NCBI GenBank assembly: GCA_016218975.1
Contig: JACRCO010000065.1
Span: 16,498 to 80,497, forward strand
Reading direction: 5' to 3'
Source: Deltaproteobacteria bacterium
GTDB lineage: Bacteria; Desulfobacterota; Deferrimicrobia; Deferrimicrobiales; Deferrimicrobiaceae
DNA: 64,000 bases
The notes beneath the pieces were generated by a model. That model saw only the letters and a program-made list of their open reading frames with translations. It was not told where the DNA came from and did not search any database. The stretch's first letter is position 1. Each line of letters starts with the position of its first letter. The position numbers and the translations under genes are program-made. Shown piece after piece: positions 34,889 to 44,008 of the stretch.

Positions 34889-35953
34889 GTGAATCCGCAG
34901 TTTCCTTGCGTCGGCAAGGTATCTTCCGAAATCTTCGATGAAATCATCCTTCCCCGGCTGGGTCTGAAACGCCCGGAGATCCTCGTGGGTCCCCATCACG
35001 GTGTGGATGTCGGGGTCGTCGACCTGGGGAACGGTCAAGTGATGGTGACGACAACGGACCCGATTTTCGTCGTCCCCCCTTACGGGTGGGAGCGTTCGGG
35101 CTGGTTCGCGGTCCACATCCTGGCCTCCGATGCGGCCACGTCGGGAATCCGGCCGCAATATATCACCATGGATCTGAATCTCCCTCTCTCCATGTCCCGG
35201 GAGTGCCTTGAAGCGTTGTGGGCGGCGGTGCACAGGGAGTGCGGCAAGTTAGGCATGGCAATCCTGTCGGGACACACCGGCCGCTATCAAGGATGCGAAT
35301 ATCCGATGATCGGCGGCGCCACAGTCATCGGAATAGGTCCCAGGGACCGGTATGTGACCCCCATGATGGCGCGGCCGGGAGACGTCGTAATCGTCACCAA
35401 AGGGGCGGCCATCGAAACCGCCGGACTGTTCGCCGTCACCTTTCCCCGGGTGGTGGCGGAACGATACGGGGAAAAAGCCGCGCGGGATGCGGAGGAGATT
35501 TTCTGGCAGATGTCGGTCGTTGAGGACGCCTTCACCGCGGCTGAAGCCGGGGTGAGAGACGCCGGCGTGACGGCGATGCACGATGCCACCGAGTGCGGCG
35601 TGTGGGGCGGTCTTTTCGAGGTCGCCAGGGCGTCGGCAGTCGGCATGACCATCGACAAGGACAAGATCATCGTGCAGGACCTGGTGGGGAAGGTGTGCGA
35701 ACTGTTCGGAGTCGACCCGTATTCGTCGATCAGCGAGGGGACGCTGATCATCGCCTGCCGGCCGCACAAGGCGCAGGAAGTGATCCGTCGGTTAAGCGAC
35801 AAAGGGATTCCCTCCAGCATGGTGGGTGAGATCATGGAATCGAAGGATGGATTGCGAGTCTTCGAAAAGGGAACGGCTCACGAATTGACCCATCCCGGGG
35901 TGGATCCGTTTTGGGCCGCCTTCGGCAATGCGGCCACGCAGGAGACGCGTTGA
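34889..35953 (+). CDS. AIR synthase-related (PurM-like) protein
   Basis: A 354-residue PurM/HypE/ThiL-fold ATP-binding protein: 'GPHHGVDVGVVDLG' and 'VTTTDPIFVVPPYG' give the N-terminal metal/ATP part, then 'HILASDAATSGIRPQYITMDL', 'GHTGRYQG', 'ATECGVWGGLFEVA' and 'SEGTLIIAC' in the C-terminal part. It is not a housekeeping PurM by sequence. Its TTGA overlap with thiD suggests a role near thiamine or another kinase pathway, possibly ThiL-like, but this is inference. Start GTG 34889 is set by GGGAGGAC, 4-8 nt upstream. Confidence 0.78.
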   Translation: MNPQFPCVGKVSSEIFDEIILPRLGLKRPEILVGPHHGVDVGVVDLGNGQVMVTTTDPIFVVPPYGWERSGWFAVHILASDAATSGIRPQYITMDLNLPLSMSRECLEALWAAVHRECGKLGMAILSGHTGRYQGCEYPMIGGATVIGIGPRDRYVTPMMARPGDVVIVTKGAAIETAGLFAVTFPRVVAERYGEKAARDAEEIFWQMSVVEDAFTAAEAGVRDAGVTAMHDATECGVWGGLFEVARASAVGMTIDKDKIIVQDLVGKVCELFGVDPYSSISEGTLIIACRPHKAQEVIRRLSDKGIPSSMVGEIMESKDGLRVFEKGTAHELTHPGVDPFWAAFGNAATQETR

Positions 35954-36759
35954 CCGTCAAGATCGATAAGGCACTGACCATAGCCGGCTCCGACAGCGGC
36001 GGAGGCGCCGGAATCCAGGCGGACCTCAAGACGTTCACGGCCTTCGGCGTTTACGGGATGTCGGCAATAACCGCTCTCACGGCCCAGAATACCGTTGGGG
36101 TGCAGGGAATTTTCGACGTTTCGCCGGAATTCGTCCGGGAGCAGATTCGAAGCGTCATGACCGACATCGGCGCCGATGCCGCCAAGACCGGGATGCTGTC
36201 CAATGCGGAAATCGTCAAGGCGGTGGCGGAAGCGGTCCGCGAATTCCGGATTCCCAACCTGGTCGTCGACCCTGTCATGGTCGCCAAGAGCGGCGCTACC
36301 CTGCTGGCGCCGGAAGCCCGCAAGGCGCTCGCCCAGGAACTGCTTCCGCTTGCGACCGTAATCACCCCCAATATTTTCGAGGCCGAGGCGATTCTTGGCC
36401 GCCGGATCGAAGATCTGGACGCCATGAAGAATGCCGCGCGGGAACTGAAAAACATCGGTTGTCGATGGGTGGTCTTGAAGGGCGGACATCTGGACATCGA
36501 ATCCCGGGCCATCGACGTCCTGTGCGGCGGGCGGGAACTCATCCTGTTCCGGTCGCCGCGATTGAAAACCTCCTGCGTCCACGGAAGCGGCTGCACTTTC
36601 GCCTCTGCGATCACCGCCGGACTGGCCAAGGGGCTGACGCCGCCGGAGGCGGTCGGACGGGCCAAGGATTATGTCACCGAGGCCATCCGAAACGGATTTT
36701 CCATCGGAAGCGGACAAGGTCCCACCGACCACCTGACAGGCGTATCGAGCAAATGGTAG
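35950..36759 (+). CDS. thiD: Hydroxymethylpyrimidine/phosphomethylpyrimidine kinase
   Basis: A 269-residue ribokinase-fold enzyme that makes HMP-PP for thiamine synthesis. Signature blocks: 'ALTIAGSDSGGGAGIQADLKTF', 'GVYGMSAITALTAQNT', 'VVDPVMVAKSG', 'TPNIFEAEAI' and the C-terminal anion hole 'HGSGCTFASAI' with the conserved Cys. The TTG at 35950 overlaps the upstream stop (TTGA) and has AGGAG about 6 nt upstream; an upstream ATG at 35911 has no such signal. It converges with nuoN with about 9 bp between stops. Confidence 0.93.
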   Translation: MTVKIDKALTIAGSDSGGGAGIQADLKTFTAFGVYGMSAITALTAQNTVGVQGIFDVSPEFVREQIRSVMTDIGADAAKTGMLSNAEIVKAVAEAVREFRIPNLVVDPVMVAKSGATLLAPEARKALAQELLPLATVITPNIFEAEAILGRRIEDLDAMKNAARELKNIGCRWVVLKGGHLDIESRAIDVLCGGRELILFRSPRLKTSCVHGSGCTFASAITAGLAKGLTPPEAVGRAKDYVTEAIRNGFSIGSGQGPTDHLTGVSSKW

Positions 36760-36768
36760 CCGGACGAC

Positions 36769-38223
36769 TCACGGACCGGGAACCAGGCCTGCGGCCGCCG
36801 CCTGGATCAGGCGCAGGAGCGGGGCCGGGTATACGCCGATTCCGACGAGGAGCAGGACAAGCCCGGCCAGCGTGACAATCCCGGCAAGCGGAACCGCAGG
36901 CGCGAACGGAGCGGTACCGGCTCCCTCCCCCGGCAACCGCGAATAGACCGCAACGATGATCCTGAGGTAATAGAAGAGGCCGATGGTGCTGCCGAGCACA
37001 AGGGTTACCACCGGGAGCCACGCCTCCACCCGGATGCCTGCCGCAAGGATGTAGAACTTTCCCACAAATCCCGCGGTCAACGGAACTCCCGCCAGGGACA
37101 GGAGAGCCGCCGAAAAGATCCCGGCCAGCCAGGGCCGGCGCAGGAAGAGGCCCCGGTAATCGTCGATCGCATCCGCGTCCCGGTCCGGCCCGGACATGAC
37201 GGTAACGACTCCGAAGGCCGCCAGCGTGGTGATGAAATACGCAACCAGGTAAAACATCACCGCTTCCCAGGCAAGGGGACCTCCCGCCGCAAGAGCCACC
37301 AGCAGGTAACCCAGGTGAGCGATCGAGGAATAGGCGAGAATGCGTTTCACGTTGCTTTGCAGGAGGGCCAACAGGTTTCCCGCCAGGATCGAAGCCACCG
37401 CGACGACGTTTATCGCCGCCAGCGCGGACGGGGAATCGTAGGCCCCCGCGTCGACCACGTACCGGAGGAGAAGCGCCGCCATGGCGCCCTTCGACACGGT
37501 GGCCACGAAGGCCGTCGCGGGTGCGGGGGCTCCCTCGTAGACGTCCGGTGTCCACAGGTGGAATGGGACCACTCCCAGCTTGAACCCCGCCCCGGCGAGG
37601 ATCAGCCCCAGCCCCGCAAGGAGATAGGCGTCCCGGAACCCGCCTGCAAGGGAAAGCGACGCGCCTGGACGCACGAACTCCATCGTCCCGCAGCGGGCGT
37701 ACACCAGGGCCATCCCGAAGAGAAGGAAGGCTGATGACGCACCCGCGAGGATAAGGTATTTCAGTCCAGCCTCGAGGGAAATATCGCCCTCCCGCGGGTA
37801 GGCGACCATGGCGTAGAGCGAGACGCTCAGGAGCTCCAGCCCCAGGAAGAAGGACGCAAAGTGCCGGCTCCCTGCCAGGACGGCCGAACCCAGCACCGCG
37901 AGAAGCAGGAAGAAGTAGAATTCCTCCTTCGGGTCCGGCCTGTCCCGGAGATACCCGAATGAAATGAGGACCACCGCGAAGCCCGACGCGAAGATCAGTC
38001 CCATGCAAAAGAGGGCGTACCGGTCGACTGACAGGAGCGGAGTGACCTGCCGGGGGGACAGCGGGGATACCGCCGGAACGAGCGCGAAGGCCGCGGCGAG
38101 GGAGAGGGCCGCCAGTCCGGCCGCAAGCGCGTGGCTGCGGAAAGTGGCGGCGATCATCACAGCCACCGACCCCGCGGCGACCGCGATCAGCGGAAGAAGG
38201 GCGAGCACGTCGGAGGCGGGCAT
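36769..38223 (-). CDS. nuoN: NADH-quinone oxidoreductase subunit N
   Basis: A 484-residue antiporter-like membrane subunit of complex I. About 14 hydrophobic helices are visible. Conserved charged sites include the Glu in 'LGLELLSVSLYAM' (TM5), the Lys in 'GLKYLILAGASSAF' (TM7), and 'FKLGVVPFHLWTPDVYEGAP' with its Lys and His. It moves protons across the inner membrane. It is the last gene of the nuo operon, 3 bp after the nuoM stop. Confidence 0.95.
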   Translation of the reverse strand: MPASDVLALLPLIAVAAGSVAVMIAATFRSHALAAGLAALSLAAAFALVPAVSPLSPRQVTPLLSVDRYALFCMGLIFASGFAVVLISFGYLRDRPDPKEEFYFFLLLAVLGSAVLAGSRHFASFFLGLELLSVSLYAMVAYPREGDISLEAGLKYLILAGASSAFLLFGMALVYARCGTMEFVRPGASLSLAGGFRDAYLLAGLGLILAGAGFKLGVVPFHLWTPDVYEGAPAPATAFVATVSKGAMAALLLRYVVDAGAYDSPSALAAINVVAVASILAGNLLALLQSNVKRILAYSSIAHLGYLLVALAAGGPLAWEAVMFYLVAYFITTLAAFGVVTVMSGPDRDADAIDDYRGLFLRRPWLAGIFSAALLSLAGVPLTAGFVGKFYILAAGIRVEAWLPVVTLVLGSTIGLFYYLRIIVAVYSRLPGEGAGTAPFAPAVPLAGIVTLAGLVLLLVGIGVYPAPLLRLIQAAAAGLVPGP

Positions 38224-38226
38224 GTC

Positions 38227-39726
38227 TCACCTCCCCGCCGGCGCGGAAGCGACGGAGACGGACGCGGCGATGCGGTAGAGATCCGGCGCCGCCGTGTCGA
38301 TCAAGGTTTGCGGGCGCAGCCCGATCCACAGGAGAAGGGCTATCATCGCGGCCATTACAACCATCTCCCGCATCGTGAAGTCCGGGAAGGTCCAGCCACG
38401 CACGTTCGACCCGTGAAAGGTCTGCTGGACCAGGCGCAGGGAGTAGACCGTCGCGGCGACCAGGCCGACGACGGCGACGGCCGTTACGGCGGGATCGACC
38501 CGGTAAGCCCCCAGGAGCACCAGGAACTCCGCCACGAAGTTGCCGATGCCGGGCAGGCCCAGGGAGGCAAGGGCGAAGAAAAGGCCTGCCCCCGCCATCC
38601 GCGGGGAGACCGCCCACAGCCCCTCCATCATGTCCATGTCCCGCGTGTGGATCCTCTCCTGGAGCGCCCCCGCCAGGATGAAGAGGCCCCCCGTGCTGAG
38701 CCCGTGGCAGATCATCTGAAGGACCGCGCCCTGGAGCGCCAGGACGCTCCCGGAATAGATCCCCAGCATGACGAATCCCAGGTGGCTGACGCTCGTGTAC
38801 GCCACCAGCCGCTTCAGGTCGGACTGGGCGAAGGCCAGCAAGGCGCCGTAAAGGATACCGGCCGCCCCCAACGCCATGGCCAGGGGCGCGAATGCGCGCG
38901 CCGCTTCCGGAAAGAGAGGGACGGCGAAGCGCAGGAGGCCGTAGGCGCCCGTCTTGAGGAGAAGACCGGCGAGGATCACGCTCCCCGCGGTGGGCGCCTC
39001 CGTGTGGGCGTCCGGAAGCCAGGTGTGCAGCGGCACTGCGGGCAGCTTCACGGCGAAGGCTGCAAAGAAACCGAGCATGAGCCACCATGATGTCGCCCCT
39101 CCCATCGGGGTGCCGAGGAGCCGCTCGTAGTCGAAGGTGTAGACGCCGGTGGCGCGGTGATGGACGAAATAAAGTCCCAGGATGGCGAGGAGCATGAGCA
39201 GCCCGGAGAGCTGCGTGAACAGGAAGAACTTTACCGCGGCGTAGATGCGGTTCTCGTGGCCCCAGACGGCGATGAGAAAATACATCGGGACGAGCATCAG
39301 CTCCCAGAAAAAATAGAAGAGGAAAAGGTCCAGGGACAGGAAGACGCCCAGCACCCCCGAGAGGACCCACATCAGGTTGAAGTGGAAGAACCCGACCTGT
39401 TCCCGGATCTCGGTCCACGAAGCGGCCACCGCGGCGATCCCCAGGAACACGGTCAGCGCCGAAAGAAGCAGGCTGATCCCGTCCATCGCCAGGCGGAGGC
39501 CGATTCCGAAACGGGGTATCCAGCTCCACCGCAGCTCCGCGATCCAGCCGCCGGCCGACCCGTCCATCCGTGGGAATGATACGGCCCACAGGACGAGGAC
39601 GAGCAGTAGATCGAGTGTCAGGGCGGCAAGGCAGACCCAACGGGGCCGGCGCGCGTCTCCGCACTCGAGCAGCCAGGCGACGACTCCCCCTGCAAGCGGG
39701 ATGAGAATGAGTACCGGCAGGATCAT
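38227..39726 (-). CDS. nuoM: NADH-quinone oxidoreductase subunit M
   Basis: A 499-residue antiporter-like subunit. Typical stretches: 'FFWELMLVPMYFLIAVWG' with the TM5 Glu, 'AVKFFLFTQLSGLLMLLAIL' (TM7 Lys), 'KLPAVPLHTWLPDAHTEAPT' and 'RLVAYTSVSHLGFVMLG'. The ATG at 39726 overlaps the nuoL stop by 4 bp; a longer upstream frame lies inside nuoL and is ignored. Confidence 0.95.
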   Translation of the reverse strand: MILPVLILIPLAGGVVAWLLECGDARRPRWVCLAALTLDLLLVLVLWAVSFPRMDGSAGGWIAELRWSWIPRFGIGLRLAMDGISLLLSALTVFLGIAAVAASWTEIREQVGFFHFNLMWVLSGVLGVFLSLDLFLFYFFWELMLVPMYFLIAVWGHENRIYAAVKFFLFTQLSGLLMLLAILGLYFVHHRATGVYTFDYERLLGTPMGGATSWWLMLGFFAAFAVKLPAVPLHTWLPDAHTEAPTAGSVILAGLLLKTGAYGLLRFAVPLFPEAARAFAPLAMALGAAGILYGALLAFAQSDLKRLVAYTSVSHLGFVMLGIYSGSVLALQGAVLQMICHGLSTGGLFILAGALQERIHTRDMDMMEGLWAVSPRMAGAGLFFALASLGLPGIGNFVAEFLVLLGAYRVDPAVTAVAVVGLVAATVYSLRLVQQTFHGSNVRGWTFPDFTMREMVVMAAMIALLLWIGLRPQTLIDTAAPDLYRIAASVSVASAPAGR

Positions 39727-41615
39727 AGAAACAGCACGATGGCCACGAGGCCTGCGGCTCCCGCCGCGATCGCCGCGGCGTACCAGCGCACGTTCCCGGT
39801 CTGGGTCCGGACGAGGACGCGGTGCAGCATCCTGTTGAAGAGAGCCACGCCGTCGTAGAACGAGTCGATGAAATCGTCCCGGTTGACCGCCGCCGCCCGA
39901 ACGACCGGGCGGACGATGAGCCGGTCGTACAGCCGGTCGAATCCCCACCCCGAGAGCCATAACCGGTGCACCGCCTCCCCCATCGAAGTCCGGGCCAATC
40001 GATCGATGACGCCGGGGCGGCGCAGGAACAGCAGGTACGCCACCCCGATGCCAAGGAGCGATGCGGCGATCGCGAGGAGCTGCGGAATCACCGATGCGCC
40101 GGCGACTCCTTCAGGTTCCGCGGGGACCGGGAGTGCGGTTCCGAGGAATCCGGTGAGCCGGGCGGAGCCGCCAAGGGTCCCCGGGATCTCGACGAACCCG
40201 GCCCCGACGGAAAGAACCGCGAGGACCGCCAGCGGAAGCTCGATCCGGACGCTCGGCCTCCTGTCGGCAGGCCCCTTCGGAGCCCCGAAGAAGACCTGGA
40301 ATATCAGGCGGAAGATGTAGATCCCGGTGATGACGGCCCCCGTCCACCCGGCCGCAAAGAGCCACGGCCCCCCGGAGGGCGAGGACCATGCGTGCCGTAG
40401 GATCTCGTCCTTGCTGTAGAATCCCGCTGTCACCAGGGGGAAGCCGGAGAGCGATGCCCCGGCGGCAAGGAAGGTCCAGAATGCCAGCGGAAGCTCCTTC
40501 CGCAGGCCTCCCATCCGGAAGATGTCGTGCTCGTGGTGCAGGGCCCGGATGACGGCGCCTGCCGCAAGGAACAGGAGCGCCTTGAAGAACGCGTGGGTCA
40601 TGAAGTGGAAGATGGCGGCCGTATACGCCCCCACTCCCAGTGCAAGGAACATGTAACCGATCTGGCTGATCGTCGAGTAGGCGAGGACCCTCTTTATATC
40701 CCTTTGCACCATGGCGCTTGCTCCCGCCACGAGGAGCGTCAGGGCCCCGATCACGGCGACGGCGTGCTGGACGGGGGGAGCCAGGGTGTAAAGCGCATGT
40801 GTGCGGGCGACGAGGTAGACCCCCGCGGTCACCATGGTGGCGGCGTGGATCAGGGCGGAGACCGGGGTGGGGCCCGCCATGGCGTCCGGCAGCCATGTCT
40901 GGAGGGGGATCTGGGCGGACTTTCCCAGCGCCCCGCCGAGCAGAAGCGCCGCGGCGGCGACAGGCATCGCCGATCCCGGCGTCCACGAAAGCCCCGCCCG
41001 CCGCATCATCTCCTGGATATCCATAGTTCCCAGCTCGGTGAAGACAAGGAAGAGGCCGACGGCCATCGCGGCATCGCCGATCCTGGTCACGATGAAGGCT
41101 TTTCTGGCCGCCGCGCCGTTGGCGGGGTCCTTGTACCAGAAGCCGATGAGCAGGTAGCTGCACAGACCCACTCCTTCCCAGCCGAGATACAGAAGGAGCA
41201 GGTTGTCGGCCAGCACCAGGATGAGCATCATCGCCACGAAGAGGTTCATGTAGGCGAAGAACCGGCCGTACCCTTCCTCCTCGATCATGAACTCGGAGGA
41301 GTAAAGGTGTATGAGGAAGGCGACGAAGGTGATGACGGCCATCATCAACAGGGAGAGCGCGTCAAGGCGCAGCGCGATCCGGGGCGCAAAGCCGTCGATG
41401 TCGATCCAGGTCCAGAGCTGCTGGACGAAGGCGTGGCCGGGGGGAGGATGGACCAGGAAAGAGGCGGCGACAAGAAGGGCCCCCAAGGCCGAGAGCCCCA
41501 CGGCGCCCACGCCGACAAGCGCGGCCTGCGGCCTCGTGAGCCGGCCCGCTCCGGCGGCCAGCACGGAGAAGCCGGCGAGCGGAAGCGCGGGGACGAGCCA
41601 CAGAAGGGACAACAT
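39723..41615 (-). CDS. nuoL: NADH-quinone oxidoreductase subunit L
   Basis: A 630-residue antiporter-like subunit, usual length, ending in the extra helix that runs along the membrane arm. Diagnostic blocks: 'GWEGVGLCSYLLIGFWY', 'KSAQIPLQTWLPDAMAGPTP', 'HAATMVTAGVYLVAR', 'KRVLAYSTISQIGYMFLALG' and 'HAFFKALLFLAAGAVIRALHHEHD'. It is 5 bp downstream of nuoK and overlaps nuoM by 4 bp. Confidence 0.96.
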   Translation of the reverse strand: MLSLLWLVPALPLAGFSVLAAGAGRLTRPQAALVGVGAVGLSALGALLVAASFLVHPPPGHAFVQQLWTWIDIDGFAPRIALRLDALSLLMMAVITFVAFLIHLYSSEFMIEEEGYGRFFAYMNLFVAMMLILVLADNLLLLYLGWEGVGLCSYLLIGFWYKDPANGAAARKAFIVTRIGDAAMAVGLFLVFTELGTMDIQEMMRRAGLSWTPGSAMPVAAAALLLGGALGKSAQIPLQTWLPDAMAGPTPVSALIHAATMVTAGVYLVARTHALYTLAPPVQHAVAVIGALTLLVAGASAMVQRDIKRVLAYSTISQIGYMFLALGVGAYTAAIFHFMTHAFFKALLFLAAGAVIRALHHEHDIFRMGGLRKELPLAFWTFLAAGASLSGFPLVTAGFYSKDEILRHAWSSPSGGPWLFAAGWTGAVITGIYIFRLIFQVFFGAPKGPADRRPSVRIELPLAVLAVLSVGAGFVEIPGTLGGSARLTGFLGTALPVPAEPEGVAGASVIPQLLAIAASLLGIGVAYLLFLRRPGVIDRLARTSMGEAVHRLWLSGWGFDRLYDRLIVRPVVRAAAVNRDDFIDSFYDGVALFNRMLHRVLVRTQTGNVRWYAAAIAAGAAGLVAIVLFL

Positions 41616-41620
41616 TTCCG

Positions 41621-41929
41621 TCAGCCCCGCATCCGGCTGGCCGCGTCGGCGTCCACCGTCTTGAACCGGTGGAACATACGCAGGACCAGCGCCAGCCCGA
41701 CGGAGACCTCCGCGGCCGCCATCGTCAGGATGAAGATGAACATCACCTGGCCGTCGGCCTGCCCCCAGCTGGAGCCGGCGACCACGAAGGCGAGCCCCGC
41801 CGCGTTGAGCATAATCTCGATCGACATCAGGATGAAGATGACGTTGCGGCGGACGAGGAGCCCGGCGAGTCCCAGCCCGAAGAGGATCCCCGCCAGCAGC
41901 AGTCCGTGCCCGACCGGAGCCGCGCCCAT
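41621..41929 (-). CDS. nuoK: NADH-quinone oxidoreductase subunit K
   Basis: A 102-residue protein with three membrane helices. The conserved Glu residues of the proton path are seen in '[16 protein letters not shown]' and '[15 protein letters not shown]'. ATG 41929 gives the normal length and is 4 bp after the nuoJ stop. Confidence 0.95.
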   Translation of the reverse strand: MGAAPVGHGLLLAGILFGLGLAGLLVRRNVIFILMSIEIMLNAAGLAFVVAGSSWGQADGQVMFIFILTMAAAEVSVGLALVLRMFHRFKTVDADAASRMRG

Positions 41930-41933
41930 GCCG

Positions 41934-42467
41934 CTACTCCCCTCCCCCTCGCCCGTGTCCCGAATCCCGATCCGTGCCGCGCCGGCCGAGGTGGTACGCG
42001 CCAACGAGCCCCGCAAGGAGCAGCATGGAGGCCAGCTCCACGCCGAGCAGATACGGTCCGTACAGGACGATCGCAACCTGCTTGGGCCCGACTACCAAGG
42101 CGCCGGAGACCTTCTGTGCGGTCTCGCCGCGCGACAGTACGTAGATCAGCTCGATGAGCAGGAGGACGCAAAGGGCCGCGGGCCCGCCCCAGATCCCCGG
42201 ACGAAGCCACGACGCTTCCTGCGCAGCCGCCGCCTTCCCCAGGTTGAGCATCATGATGACGAACAGGAAGAGCACCATGATGACGCCCGCGTAGACGATA
42301 ACTTCCAGGGCGGCGATGAACGGCGCGCCCAGGGAGAGAAAGACCAGCGCCACGGACAGGAGCGACACGACAAGGTATAGCAGGGCGTGCACGGCGGAAA
42401 GCCGCGTGATCACCATCGCAGTGGAGAAGATCGCGACGGCGGCCGCGATGTAGAAGGTCGTGCCCAT
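41934..42467 (-). CDS. nuoJ: NADH-quinone oxidoreductase subunit J
   Basis: A 177-residue membrane subunit with five helices. The conserved TM3 block '[25 protein letters not shown]', whose pi-bulge couples quinone chemistry to proton movement, is clear. It lies 30 bp after nuoI. Confidence 0.95.
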   Translation of the reverse strand: MGTTFYIAAAVAIFSTAMVITRLSAVHALLYLVVSLLSVALVFLSLGAPFIAALEVIVYAGVIMVLFLFVIMMLNLGKAAAAQEASWLRPGIWGGPAALCVLLLIELIYVLSRGETAQKVSGALVVGPKQVAIVLYGPYLLGVELASMLLLAGLVGAYHLGRRGTDRDSGHGRGGGE

Positions 42468-42497
42468 GCGCGGTCCTTCGTCCGCCCCGGGGGCCTC

Positions 42498-43049
42498 TTA
42501 CGGCAGAAGCCCCTTGGGGTCCGCCGGAGGCTCCTCGTTCTCGGCCTCCCCCTTCTCCTTCCCCTTGATCGCGAGTCCCGCTACACGGTAGAAGTTGTAC
42601 TCCGGGTATTTCCCGGGACCGCTGATGAGCAGGTCCTCCTTCTCGTAGACCATGTTCGCGCGGTCATACTCGCTCATCTCGAAGTCGGGGGTGAGCTGGA
42701 TGGCGTAGGTCGGGCAAGCCTCCTCGCAGAAGCCGCAGAAAATGCAGCGTGAAAAGTTGATCCGGAAAAACTCCGGGTACCGCCGGCCGTACCCGTCCTC
42801 GGTCGCATCGAGGGCGATGCAGTCCACGGGGCAGGCGACGGCGCACAGGTAGCAGGCCACGCACCGTTCCTCGCCGTCGGGGTCCCGGGCCAGGATGATT
42901 CGCCCCCTCCACCGCGGCGCAAGGTACGCCTTCTCCTCAGGGTACTGCACGGTCGCCTTCCTGCGGAAGAGGTGGCGGAAGACCTCCCACATTGTCCGCA
43001 GCGAGCTTGCGATCGCGCTATCGGGAGAGAAGGGATGTCCGCCCGTCAT
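42498..43049 (-). CDS. nuoI: NADH-quinone oxidoreductase subunit I
   Basis: A 183-residue ferredoxin-like subunit with two [4Fe-4S] motifs, '[12 protein letters not shown]' and '[12 protein letters not shown]', clusters N6a and N6b on the path to quinone. Blocks '[12 protein letters not shown]' and '[14 protein letters not shown]' are typical. ATG 43049 overlaps the nuoH stop by 4 bp (ATGA). Confidence 0.95.
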   Translation of the reverse strand: MTGGHPFSPDSAIASSLRTMWEVFRHLFRRKATVQYPEEKAYLAPRWRGRIILARDPDGEERCVACYLCAVACPVDCIALDATEDGYGRRYPEFFRINFSRCIFCGFCEEACPTYAIQLTPDFEMSEYDRANMVYEKEDLLISGPGKYPEYNFYRVAGLAIKGKEKGEAENEEPPADPKGLLP

Positions 43050-44008
43050 GATCCCCCCCGCGCAGCCAGCACGATCCCGCCCGTGACGACCAGGTTGAGG
43101 AGGGACAGCGGCAGAAGGAACTTCCATCCGTATGCCATGAGCTGGTCGTAGCGCGGTCTCGGCAGGGAGGCGCGCAGCAGGATGAAAAATCCGACGAATA
43201 AGAGGGTCTTTAGCAGAAACCAGGCGACGGGAGGAAGCCCCGGACCGAGCCAACCTCCGAAGAACAGCGTCGCGATCAGAGCCGAGACCAGGGTTACGCC
43301 GATGTACTCTCCGACGAAGAACATCCCGAACTTCATCCCCGAGTACTCGGTATGGAATCCCGCCACCAGCTCGCTCTCCGCCTCGGGAAGGTCGAAGGGT
43401 AGCCGGCGGGTCTCGGCGATCCCGGCGATCGTGAACACGATGAAGCCCGGGAGCTGGGGAACGACGAACCACATACTCTTTTGCGCCTCCACGATCTCGC
43501 GCAGGTCGAAGGAGCCGGCCAGGATCACCACCCCCATGAGCGACAGCCCCATGAAAACCTCGTAGGAGAGCATCTGCGCCGCAGCGCGCAATCCTCCCAG
43601 GAGGGAATACTTGCTGTTGGACGCCCATCCCGCCAGGACCACGCTGTAGACGGCCAGGGAGGACATGGCGAGGACGAAGAGCAGCCCGACGTCGAGGCTC
43701 GCGACGCCGATGCCGGGCGCGACGGGGACGACGGCGAACGACAGGAGCGCCGTGACAACGATGATCGCCGGCGCGAGGACGAACGCGTGCCGCTCCGCAA
43801 AGGGGGGGATCCAGTCCTCCTTCGCGAAGAGCTTGATCATGTCGGCCACCACCTGAAAAATCCCCTGGGGACCCACCCGGTTCGGCCCGTACCGGTCCTG
43901 CCAGAAGGCGAGGAGGCGGCGCTCCGCCCAAACGAGGACGGCGGCCGCTGTAAGCACGGCCCCCAGGATCCCGAACACGTTGAGAAGCGCGCTCGCCGTT
44001 CCTGTCAT
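43046..44008 (-). CDS. nuoH: NADH-quinone oxidoreductase subunit H
   Basis: A 320-residue membrane subunit that forms much of the quinone cavity. Hallmarks: '[21 protein letters not shown]', '[13 protein letters not shown]', '[25 protein letters not shown]', '[30 protein letters not shown]' (acidic quinone loop) and '[14 protein letters not shown]'. Overlaps nuoG by 4 bp and nuoI by 4 bp. Confidence 0.96.
   Translation of the reverse strand: MTGTASALLNVFGILGAVLTAAAVLVWAERRLLAFWQDRYGPNRVGPQGIFQVVADMIKLFAKEDWIPPFAERHAFVLAPAIIVVTALLSFAVVPVAPGIGVASLDVGLLFVLAMSSLAVYSVVLAGWASNSKYSLLGGLRAAAQMLSYEVFMGLSLMGVVILAGSFDLREIVEAQKSMWFVVPQLPGFIVFTIAGIAETRRLPFDLPEAESELVAGFHTEYSGMKFGMFFVGEYIGVTLVSALIATLFFGGWLGPGLPPVAWFLLKTLLFVGFFILLRASLPRPRYDQLMAYGWKFLLPLSLLNLVVTGGIVLAARGGS

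Noticed and set aside
36674..40054. A 1,126-codon minus ORF overlapping nuoN, nuoM and nuoL in another frame
   Set aside because: Low-complexity Arg/Gly/Pro-rich translation; the Nuo frames are unambiguous.
40527..42380. A 617-codon plus ORF opposite nuoL/K/J
   Set aside because: Antisense shadow with charged low-complexity sequence.
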